Positions 27,101 through 33,900 of a stretch of 64,000 nt of DNA are shown here, piece by piece. Every line of letters begins with the position of its first letter. The first letter of the stretch is position 1. The notes beneath the pieces are model-generated. The model was given only the letters and a program-made list of their open reading frames with translations. It did no database searches and was not told where the DNA came from. Location: the NCBI RefSeq assembly GCF_036345915.1, contig NZ_CP107785.1, positions 6,262,001 through 6,326,000 of the forward strand, read 5' to 3'. The DNA comes from Nocardia sp. NBC_00565. Its GTDB lineage: Bacteria > Actinomycetota > Actinomycetes > Mycobacteriales > Mycobacteriaceae. Made by a program: the position numbers and the translations under genes.

Positions 27101-28604
27101 CCACCGTGGTCAGAGTCGGTACCGCGACATAGGTGAAGCCGACACCATTGCTTGTTCCACCCGCGGTGGTGACGGTGACCTGCACCGTCCCGACCGCACC
27201 CGCCGGGGCGACCGCCGTGATCTGGGTGGCGGAATTCACGGTGAACGAGATCGCCGGTGTGACACCGAACTTGACCGCCGTGGCTCCAGTCAGATTCGTC
27301 CCGGTCAGGACAACCGTTGTTCCACCGGCCACCGGACCCGCACTCGGAACCACCGTGGTCAGAGTCGGTACCGCGACATAGGTGAAGCCGACACCATTGC
27401 TTGTTCCACCCGCGGTGGTGACGGTGACCTGAACCGTCCCGACCGCACCCGCCGGGGCGACGGCCGTGATCTGGGTGGCGGAATTCACGGTGAACGAGAT
27501 CGCCGGTGTGACACCGAAAGTCACCGCCGTGGCCCCGGTCAGATTCGTCCCGGTCAGGACAACCGTCGTCCCACCGGCCACCGGACCCGCACTCGGAACC
27601 ACCGTGGTCAGAGTCGGCACCGCGACATAGGTGAAGCCGACACCATTGCTTGTTCCACCCGCGGTGGTGACGGTGACTTGCACGGTTCCGGTTCCCGCGG
27701 GCGTGACGGCCGTGATCTGAGTGGCGGAGTTCACGGTGAACGAAGTCGCCGGTGTAGCACCGAATTTGACCGCGGTGGCAGTGGACAGCCCCGTCCCGGT
27801 GAGGACGACCGTCGTCCCGCCGACCACTGGTCCTGAACTGGGAGCGATGCTGGTCAGGGCGGGAACCCCGGCATAGGTGTAGGACACTCCGTTGCTGGCA
27901 CCACCCGAGCCGGTGACGGTGACCTGCACCGTGCCCGTCCCCGGGGGGGCGATCGCGGTGAGCTGCGTGCTGGAATTCACGGTGAAGGTGGTGGCGGTGG
28001 TGCCGAACCGCACGGTGAGGGGGCCGGTGAACCCGGTGCCGGTGATCGTGACACTGGTACCGCCCGAGGTGGGTCCCGCGGTCGGGGAGATGGACGTGAT
28101 GGTGGGTACGACGACATAGGTGTAGGTCGCCCCGTTGCTGGTTCCGCCCGGGGCGGTGACGGTGATCTGCACAATGCCGGTTCCAGCAGGAGCGACAGCC
28201 GTGATCTGCGTGTTCGAGACGACCGTGAAGGAGGTTGCCGCCGCACCACCGAAGCTGACTGCGGTGACACCTGCCAGATTGGTGCCGGTGAGGGTGACCG
28301 TGTTCCCGCCAGTGGTGGGCCCCTGAGTGGGACTCACGCTGGTCAGGGAAGGAACCGGGAGATAAGTGTAGGAAACACCGTTACTGGTACCACCACCCGA
28401 CGTGGTGACGGTGACCTGCACCGTACCCGACCCCGGAGGGGCGATGGCCGTGATCTGCGTGGGGGAGTTCACCGTGAAAGTGGTCGCCACCGCGCCGAAC
28501 TTCACGTTGGTGACAATAGGGACGAACCCGGTGCCGGTAATCGTGACACTGGTATTCCCTGAGGCGGGCCCCGAGGTCGGAGAGAGGGAGGTGATGGTTG
28601 GCAT
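18129..28604 (-). CDS. Giant IPT/TIG-repeat protein with C-terminal ice-binding (DUF3494) domain
   Basis: 3491 residues. It opens directly with an IPT/TIG unit (PTITSLSPTSGPASGNTSV) and continues through about 40 tandem units of 82-83 residues. Each has the pattern VPxLTxVxPxxGPVAGGTTV, LTGTxLTxATAV, FGxTPAxSFTV, SATQITAVAPAG and VQVTxTTAGGTSNG. The last roughly 205 residues form a DUF3494 ice-binding domain: DLGTASSFAVLAGATVTNTG, then SGDLGLSPGSAVTGFPPG, VFIFQAGSTL and FWQVGSSATLG. DUF3494 proteins bind ice or act as adhesins, and Ig-like IPT arrays act as stalks. No signal peptide, sortase motif or Cys residue is visible, so the export route is unknown. GAAGGAAG precedes the ATG, supporting this start. 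A surface adhesin or ice-attachment stalk is inferred. Confidence 0.85.
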   Translation of the reverse strand: MPTITSLSPTSGPASGNTSVTITGTGFVPIVTNVKFGAVATTFTVNSPTQITAIAPPGSGTVQVTVTTSGGGTSNGVSYTYLPVPSLTSVSPTQGPTTGGNTVTLTGTNLAGVTAVSFGGAAATSFTVVSNTQITAVAPAGTGIVQITVTAPGGTSNGATYTYVVVPTITSISPTAGPTSGGTSVTITGTGFTGPLTVRFGTTATTFTVNSSTQLTAIAPPGTGTVQVTVTGSGGASNGVSYTYAGVPALTSIAPSSGPVVGGTTVVLTGTGLSTATAVKFGATPATSFTVNSATQITAVTPAGTGTVQVTVTTAGGTSNGVGFTYVAVPTLTTVVPSAGPVAGGTTVVLTGTNLTGATAVTFGVTPAISFTVNSATQITAVAPAGAVGTVQVTVTTAGGTSNGVGFTYVAVPTLTTVVPSAGPVAGGTTVVLTGTNLTGATAVKFGVTPAISFTVNSATQITAVAPAGAVGTVQVTVTTAGGTSNGVGFTYVAVPTLTTVVPSAGPVAGGTTVVLTGTNLTGATAVKFGVTPAISFTVNSATQITAVAPAGTGTVQVTATTAGGTSNGVAYTYVAVPALTVVVPSAGPVAGGTTVVLTGTNLTAATAVSFGVTPAISFTVDSATQITAVAPAGAVGTVQVTVTTAGGTSNGVGYTYVAVPALTTVVPNVGPVAGGTTVVLTGTNLTGATAVDFGATPATSFTVDSATQITAVAPAGAVGTVQVTATTAGGTSNGVGFTYVAVPALTVVVPSAGPVAGGTTVVLTGTNLTGATAVSFGVTPATSFTVNSATQITAVAPAGTGTVQVTVTTAGGTSNGVAYTYVAVPTLTVVVPSAGPVAGGTTVVLTGTNLTGATAVSFGVTPATSFTVNSATQITAVAPAGTGTVQVTVTTAGGTSNGVSYTYVAVPTLTTVVPSAGPVAGGTTVVLTGTNLTGATAVTFGATPATSFTVDSATQITAVTPAGTGTVQVTATTAGGTSNGVAYTYVAVPTLTTVVPNAGPVAGGTTVVLTGTNLTAATAVDFGATPATSFTVNSATQITAVAPAGTGTVQVTATTAGGTSNGVGFTYVAVPALTTVVPNTGPVAGGTTVVLTGTNLTAATAVTFGVTPATSFTVDSATQITAVAPAGAVGTVQVTVTTVGGTSNGVSYTYVAVPALTTVVPNVGPVAGGTTVVLTGTNLTGATAVDFGATPATSFTVDSATQITAVTPAGTGTVQVTVTTAGGTSNGVSYTYVAVPALTVVVPSAGPVAGGTTVVLTGTNLTAATAVSFGVTPATSFTVDSATQITAVTPAGTGTVQVTVTTAGGTSNGVGYTYVAVPALTTVVPNTGPVAGGTTVVLTGTNLTAATAVDFGATPATSFTVDSATQITAVAPAGTGTVQVTVTTVGGTSNGVSYTYVAVPALTTVVPNTGPVAGGTTVVLTGTDLTGATAVDFGAAPAISFTVDSATQITAVAPAGTGTVQVTVTTAGGTSNGVAYTYVAVPALTTVVPNAGPVAGGTTVVLTGTDLTGATAVTFGATPATSFTVDSATQITAVAPAGTGTVQVTVTTAGGTSNGVAYTYVAVPTLTTVVPSAGPVAGGTTVVLTGTDLTGATAVDFGVTPATSFTVDSATQITAVAPAGTGTVQVTVTTAGGTSNGVSYTYVAVPTLTTVVPNVGPVAGGTTVILTGTDLTGATAVDFGVTPATSFTVDSATQITAVAPAGTGTVQVTVTTAGGTSNGVGFTYVAVPALTTVVPNVGPVAGGTTVVLTGTNLTGATAVDFGVTPAISFTVNSATQITAVAPAGTGTVQVTVTTAGGTSNGVGFTYVAVPALTTVVPNVGPVAGGTTVVLTGTNLTGATAVSFGATPATSFTVDSATQITAVAPAGTGTVQVTVTTAGGTSNGVSYTYVAVPTLTTVVPNVGPVAGGTTVVLTGTDLTGATAVTFGATPATSFTVDSATQITAVTPAGTGTVQVTATTAGGTSNGVSYTYVAVPALTTVVPNVGPVAGGTTVILTGTNLTGATAVDFGATPATSFTVDSATQITAVTPAGTGTVQVTVTTAGGTSNGVAYTYVAVPTLTTVVPSAGPVAGGTTVVLTGTNLTGATAVDFGATPATSFTVDSATQITAVAPAGTGTVQVTATTAGGTSNGVGFTYVAVPTLTTVVPSVGPVAGGTTVVLTGTDLTGATAVSFGVTPATSFTVDSATQITAVAPAGTGTVQVTVTTAGGTSNGVSYTYVAVPTLTTVVPNVGPVAGGTTVVLTGTDLTGATAVDFGVTPAISFTVDSATQITAVAPAGTGTVQVTATTAGGTSNGVSYTYVAVPTLTTVVPSVGPVAGGTTVVLTGTDLTGATAVDFGVTPAISFTVNSATQITAVAPAGTGTVQVTATTAGGTSNGVSYTYVAVPTLTTVVPSVGPVAGGTTVVLTGTNLTGATAVSFGVTPATSFTVNSATQITAVAPAGTGTVQVTVTTAGGTSNGVSYTYVAVPTLTTVVPNVGPVAGGTTVVLTGTNLTAATAVDFGVTPAISFTVDSATQITAVAPAGTGTVQVTVTTAGGTSNGVSYTYVAVPTLTTVVPNVGPVAGGTTVVLTGTNLTAATAVDFGATPATSFTVDSATQITAVTPAGTGTVQVTVTTAGGTSNGVSYTYVAVPALTVVVPSAGPVAGGTTVVLTGTDLTGATAVDFGVTPAISFTVNSATQITAVAPAGTGTVQVTATTAGGTSNGVSYTYVAVPTLTTVVPSVGPVAGGTTVVLTGTNLTGATAVSFGVTPATSFTVNSATQITAVAPAGTGTVQVTVTTAGGTSNGVSYTYVAVPTLTTVVPNVGPVAGGTTVVLTGTNLTAATAVDFGVTPAISFTVDSATQITAVAPAGTGTVQVTVTTAGGTSNGVSYTYVAVPTLTTVVPNVGPVAGGTTVVLTGTDLTGATAVDFGATPATSFTVDSATQITAVTPAGTGTVQVTVTTAGGTSNGVSYTYVAVPALTVVVPSAGPVAGGTTVVLTGTDLTGATAVDFGATPATSFTVDSATQITAVAPAGAVGTVQVTVTTAGGTSNGVGFTYVAVPALTTVVPNVGPVAGGTTVVLTGTDLTGATAVDFGATPATSFTVDSATQITAVTPAGTGTVQVTATTAGGTSNGVVYTYVAVPALTTVVPNAGPVAGGTTVVLTGTDLTGATAVDFGATPATSFTVDSATQITAVAPAGAVGTVQVTVTTAGGTSNGVSYTYVAVPALTTVVPNTGPATGGTTVVLTGTDLTGATAVDFGATPAISFTVDSATQITAIAPAGTGTVQVTATTAGGTSNGISYTYVPVLAPVDLGTASSFAVLAGATVTNTGASVVSGDLGLSPGSAVTGFPPGTVINGTQHVADAVALQAQTDLTTAYNDAEGRTPDIGVPADIGGLTLVSGVYNTAAAMGLTGTVTLDAQGNPNAVFIFQAGSTLITATNSTVSLINGASPSNVFWQVGSSATLGTNTTFVGTIMALTSITVQTGTTVTGRVLARNGQVTLDTNTITQT
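18750..28604 (-). repeat. About 40 tandem 246/249-bp IPT repeats
   Basis: The unit length is 246 bp (82 codons), or 249 bp where an extra Val codon occurs in APAGAVGTVQ. Central units are nearly identical at DNA level. The edges (first four units, last unit) are clearly more diverged. This fits internal expansion by unequal crossing-over or slippage. Confidence 0.9.
19650..21635. repeat. Two adjacent near-identical 984-bp blocks (four units each)
   Basis: Sequence from about 19650 to 20640 recurs at an offset of exactly 984 bp (4 x 246), with long identical stretches. For example, 19981-20170 matches 20965-21154. A few differences lie near 19885-19925. The copies separate again near 21636. 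Confidence 0.75.
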
Positions 28605-28982
28605 GAGTATCTTCCTTCGAGAGTCGGTCCGAGCCTGGGGGCAGTGGGCCGGGGCAGATTGTGGTGCTGGCGGGAGCCGGCCCCGGGTGGGGGCACGAGA
28701 GCCTGACCGCTGCCATAGCGGTATCGCCGATGACGTTGCCAGCGGTCAGTAATGCGGCTCACCGTTGCCGGTGACGGAGTTGCATTTCAAGTAGGAGGCG
28801 TCGCCAGGTTCGCGCTGCCACTTCCTCCATAATTTAGAATTGGCTACATTTTTCCTAGCAGACATTTGAGTGGATAAAAACCCATCCGCAAGCATACGTC
28901 TACGGAAATCGGAGAGCAATAGTTTATTTTGAATACAAGCCGCGAGACTGGCCAGGTCAGCAGCAGTTTAAGTAGAATTTTC

Positions 28983-29099
28983 GCGAATTCCGACAGCGTT
29001 TTACCGCGAATTCTGACGGCGTTTTACCGCGAATTCCGACGGCGATTTACGCGAATTTCGACGGCGCTTCATATCGAGTTATTAGCGAATTTCGACGGC
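28983..29099. repeat. Five GCGAATTyCGACGGC repeats, probable IS21-family end
   Basis: Copies at 28983, 29006, 29029, 29051 and 29085, with near-regular spacing of 23, 23, 22 and 34 bases. Consensus is GCGAATTYCGACGGC, with single changes in copies 1 and 2. They lie just beyond the 3' end of the IstB-containing gene. IS21 elements carry such multiple terminal repeats as transposase sites. The 28605-28980 stretch is AT-richer and holds no gene. Confidence 0.6.
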
Positions 29100-29259
29100 A
29101 TCAGCGATGCGTACCGTTTCCGAATTCGGAACGTTTGTTTCTCACATACGGTCCGGGCCATCCAATGGATCCGAAGCAGGGGCGCCGACGAGCCGCTTGT
29201 TGAGCAGACGCAGCGGCAGGCTCGACGGCATCGTCGGCGTGAGTCGAGGCTCGGGCAGG

Positions 29260-30231
29260 TCAGCGGGGTTTGTCGGTGGGTTCGGTTGCCTTGGCATGGG
29301 CACCGCGATAGCTGCGGGTGCCGGTCTCGATGATGTTGCCGCCGAAGGTAAGTCGGTCGATGATGGCGGCGCAGAGCCCGGGGTCGGTGAAGGTTTTGGA
29401 CCAGCCGGCGAAGCTGCGGTTGGAGACGATCGCGACCGACTTCCGCTCCTCGCGTTCGGTAAGCACCTGGAACAGCAATTCGGCGCCGCGTCTGTCCAGT
29501 TCTGTGTAGCCGAGTTCGTCGATGCAGAGCAGATCGACGCCGCTGTAGCGGGCGATGGTATTGGTGAGCCGTTTGCCATCGACGGCTTCGATCAGTTTGT
29601 TGACCAGCCTGGCAGCCAGGGTGTATCTGACGCGGTATCCGGCTTTCGCCGCCTCGGCGCCCAAGGCGATGAGCAGATGGGATTTCCCGGTGCCGGAGTC
29701 ACCGATCAAGCACAACGGCAGCCCTTCCTTGACCCAGTCGCATGTAGCGAGAGTGCGGATCATGGCAGGGTCGACACTGAGGTTGGCACCGAAATCGAAG
29801 TCACGCAACGTTTTAGAGCGAGGGAACCCGGCGGCCTTGATGAGCCGTTCGGAACGGCGACGGGCTGTCACCTGTTCCGCCTGTAGCTGTGGTTTGCGTT
29901 CGCGGACATAGGCACTGACTCGCTGATACGACACGTCCCGCACGCCATGCTCTTCGAGCAAACGGTGATAGATCCGGGTCGCCGTGTGACGTTGCCCAGG
30001 AGGCACATCCAGATCGGCGCGCAGAACATCGTCGATGAACGGCTTGTAGGGATCCAGCTTCTGTGGTCGCGGCGGATACCCCTTACGCGGCTCGGGCCAC
30101 AGCGACTCCGTCGCGCTGGCCACCGTACGCCACCCGACCCTGTGCTTGCGCTCGATGGCACGCTTGGATAGGCCGGCACGAAGATCCTGGCGGATAGCCG
30201 CGTACAGCTCAACTTTCGATATGTCAGACAA
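29260..30231 (-). pseudogene. IS21-family IstA-IstB deletion fusion
   Basis: One continuous frame joins two different proteins. About the first 120 residues are the N-terminus of an IS21 transposase IstA: VELYAAIRQDLRAGLSKRAI helix-turn-helix, then DVPPGQRHTATRIYHRLLEEHG. From about residue 120 it becomes the IstB helper ATPase, with KTLRDFDF, Walker A GDSGTGKS, Walker B LLCIDELGY, and the typical NRSFAGWSKTFTDP and RLTFGGNIIETG. The IstA catalytic DDE domain and about 50 IstB residues are gone, so the element cannot transpose alone. TTG at 30231 has GAGGGGAG upstream; TTG at 30255 is an alternative. Whether the chimera is expressed is unknown. Confidence 0.82.
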
Positions 30232-30963
30232 CGGCAGGCTCCCCTCGCCCCGCAACCGATAACTACACTATAACCGCTGGTGCTGCCTAAATCCGTGACT
30301 CCGCAACGCGCCCGCTAGGATTCGTGAGCAACCGCCGTCACGGTTGATGAACAGGAGACGGGCCCGAGGTGGACCTCGATACCGTCCCAAGTAGTGGCAG
30401 GTCATGTTCGGCCAGGCAGGTCGATGCGTTGCTGCTGCGGCAGCGACGTGGCGAGTCATCACATACCAGCCATGCGCGACAGTGGGAATGCCCGCGGGCA
30501 CGCGCGGGCGTGGGTGCTCGGCTCGACCCATGCGCCGCCCGGTGGGCAGCCTCGATGCGTTTGCTCGGTGGATCGGCGTCAAGGTATGAAGTCGAACCCT
30601 CTTCCAGTAGTGGGTCTTCCTGTTCTGACGACTGCGGCCGCAATGGTGGCTTGTAGGGCGCGGACTCCGGTATCGTCCCGCACCCGGGGTGTGACACATG
30701 AACGCTGCGGACGTTCGGCGAGGAGAAGACTCGATTAGATTGGCCGACAGGCATTTTCTCCGGTCCTTCACCATGCCCGATTCTCGGACCCGGTTGTCGA
30801 AGATGAGCCGGCATTCACCTACCAGGCCACCACCGGTGACGGCGGCGCCACAAGAACCAAACTCCATCAACCACAGTCACCACGAGCTTCTCAGGGCAGT
30901 CGTGTCAATGTTGCCGCACGGCGAAGGTCCTGCCGTCGTCGAGCCGGAGTTGCTGAAGAGTCA

Positions 30964-33900
30964 TCAGCATTCGTTCATGAACCTTTCGAGAATCGGGCCG
31001 ATGATGGCCAGTGCATACGGGTGGGTCAACTCGAGGTGACGTGCGTCGATGACCGTGTTGTGAATGTCGCCTGTGATATGGGGTCGCCACGTCTGTGCGA
31101 CAGCGTCGTGGTCGACGCGGTCTTTTCCTGCGGTGAAGAAAACCAGGTCTCCGTCGAAAACTTCCGGCCGGTAAGCGTCGGCGATGCCGCTCGCGGTCTC
31201 GAAGCTCTCCATCATCCGATCCGCCTGTTCGGCGGTGAACAGTCCGGTTCCGGTCACTTGGTCACGGATGACGGCCCACGCTTGCTCGTAGGTGTCCACG
31301 GTCACCTCGTCGCCGAGGTCGAACAGCTCCCGCCAGCCGCCGAGCAGGTCGGCCATCAGTTGTCCCGGCGCGGCCTCGTCCGCAGTGGTGATCGTCGAGG
31401 CGACCAGCGACTCCGATGAGCCACCGGCGCTGTCCATCAGGGCCAGCATGCCGACCTGCTCACCATCGCGCTGGAGCAGTATCGCCATAGCATGCGCGAT
31501 TGCACCGCCCAACGACCATCCGAGCAGGTGATACGGTCCGGTCGGCTGTACTCGGCGAATCTCGGCCACATAGCGTTCGGCCAGTTCGTCCACGGAATCC
31601 GCACGTGGTTCGCCCGCCACGACGTGGGGATCCTGCAAGCCGTGGATCGGCCGATCCTTGTGCAGATGTTCGACCACGCCGCCGTAGAACCACGCCAACC
31701 CGCCTGCAGGGTGCACACCGAATATCGCAGGCTTCGGGCCGCTCGCACGCAACGGAAGCAACACTTGCAGCCCGGAGACGCCATCCGCGTCGTCGGCCCT
31801 GGCCGCCAGCGCCTTCGGCGTCGCATCGTCGAACATCCACGGCAATGCGATCGCCACACCGTGAGCACGCAGCTCGGTCACCACCATCGTTGCCAGCAGC
31901 GAATTGCCGCCCAAATCGAAGAACCCGTCCGATGCCCCTACGCGCTGGACTCCCAGGACCTGCGCGTAAACATCGCTGATCACCTTTTCCGTACGGGTCC
32001 GCGGCGCGACGAACTCGTGTGCTGATACGTCGAAATCAGGAGCAGGCAGTGCCTTTCGATCGAGCTTGCCGTTGACCGTCAACGGCAGATCGGGCAATAC
32101 CATGATCGCCGACGGCACCATATAGCTCGTCAACACCTGAGCAGCGGTCTCCCGGACCTCGCCCGGATCGATCTGCTGCCCATCGACGCCCACGACGTAA
32201 CCGATCAGCTGATCCACGCCACGATCGTGGCGATGCACTGCCACCGCGGCCCGTGTCACGCGTGGATGCCGGAGCAGCGCCGACTCGACCTCACCCATCT
32301 CGATCCGGAAACCGCGCAACTGCACCTGCGCGTCGGCCCGGCCGACGTACACCAACTCCAGCCCGCGCGCGGATTTCCGCCACCGGCCGACATCTCCTGA
32401 CCGATACAACCGGGCGCCAGCCGGATCGAACGGGTTCGCCACGAATCGGCCCGCCGTCAACGCCGGAGCTCCCAGGTAGCCACGCGAGAGTTGCCCACCG
32501 GCCACATAGATCTCCCCGGCGGCGCCGATCGGCGCCGGATGCAGCCGGTCATCGAGCACATACACCTGCAACCCCGGTAGCGGCGATCCGATCTGGGCTA
32601 CGCCCGCCTGATCGATCTCGGAGAACGTCACATGCACAGTCGTCTCGGTGATCCCGTACATGTTCACCAATCGCGGCGATCCCGGCTCGTGCGCGGCAAA
32701 CCAGCCGGTCAACCGCGACGCATCCAATGCCTCACCACCGAAAACGACATACCGCAAGGCGAGATCACCAGCAGGACAACCAGATTCCCGATACTCGCGC
32801 TCCGCATCGACGAACCCGTAGAACGCCGACGGGGTCTGGCTCAACACCGTCACGCGCTCCCGCGCCACGACGTCCACGAACGCCTCCGGCGACCTGGAGG
32901 TGTCGTGGCCGACAACGACCAGCCTGCCACCGGATAGCAATGCGCCCCAGATTTCCCACACCGTGAAATCGAAGGCGTACGAATGGAACATCGTCCACAC
33001 GTCGTCGGGACCGACGTCGAATCGTTCGGCCGCGTTGGTGAACAATGTGACCACTTCCCGATGGCTGACCGTCACCCCCTTGGGGCGGCCCGTCGAGCCC
33101 GAGGTGTAGATCACGTAGGCAACATTGTCCGGCCGCACGCCCGACACCACCGGACCGGAACTGCCCGCGACGGCGTCCACGCAATCCTCGACGCGCACCA
33201 CCGGCGCCGCGTACTCCGGTACCGCCGACACCAGGTCGGCTGACGTCAACACGGCTGCCGGATCTGCGTCGTCGAGCATGAACCGCAATCGCTCCGGCGG
33301 ATACGCCACATCCAGCGGCAGATACCCCGCGCCCGCTCGGATAACTCCGAGCAGGCCGACGATCAGTTCGATCGACCGCGACAACGCCACTGCCACCAGC
33401 GATTCCGGCCCCACACCGTGCTCGCTGAGCCGAGCGGCCACCAGGGCGGAGCGCCGATCCAGCTCCGCGTAGGTCAGCTGCGACTCACCATCGGTCACCG
33501 CAACCGCATCCGGCTGTGCGACGGCCCTGGCGGTGAACAGCTCCGCGAGCGTCACGTCCGCGACCGCGACACCGTCGTCCCCGGCCACGTCCAGCAATGC
33601 GCGCCGCTGCACCGGATCCACGATGTCGATATCGCCGACAACGGATTCCGGATTCGTGGTCACCTCCTCCAGAATCCGCACGTACGCTTGCGCGAACCGA
33701 GTCATCGTCTCCTCGACGAAGAGGTCGGTGGCGAAGGTCAGTCGCCCCGCCATACCAGCCGGATGCCCCTGGTCACTGAACCACTCGACAAGCTTCACGC
33801 TCAGGTCCGCCTGCGCCTGATCGAAGCCGTTCTCGACCGGCTCGACGGTGAGCCCAGGCAACTCCAACGCGGCTTTGCTCAGGTTCTGGACGTCCAGCGT

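Larger units (their letters stand above)
28983..30255 (-). mobile_element. Internally deleted IS21-family element
   Basis: It comprises the istA-istB fusion plus the repeat-bearing end at 28983-29099. The opposite terminus beyond 30255 could not be defined. The following 700 bases, 30256-30960, contain no gene I can recognise. The element separates the IPT gene from the NRPS gene. Confidence 0.6.

Noticed and set aside
20283..27836. 2517-codon open frame on the plus strand
   Set aside because: It is an antisense shadow of the IPT array: the 246-bp period is divisible by three, so one stop-free unit stays open through all copies. The translation is Arg/Asp/Gly-rich low complexity, without family motifs or a ribosome-binding site.
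18750..28604. CRISPR or satellite array
   Set aside because: The repeats are 246 bp, in frame and coding without spacers, so they are protein-domain repeats.
30268..30870. 200-codon minus ORF and several overlapping plus ORFs between the IS21 remnant and the NRPS
   Set aside because: No family resemblance in any frame, no start signals, and composition typical of non-coding GC-rich DNA.
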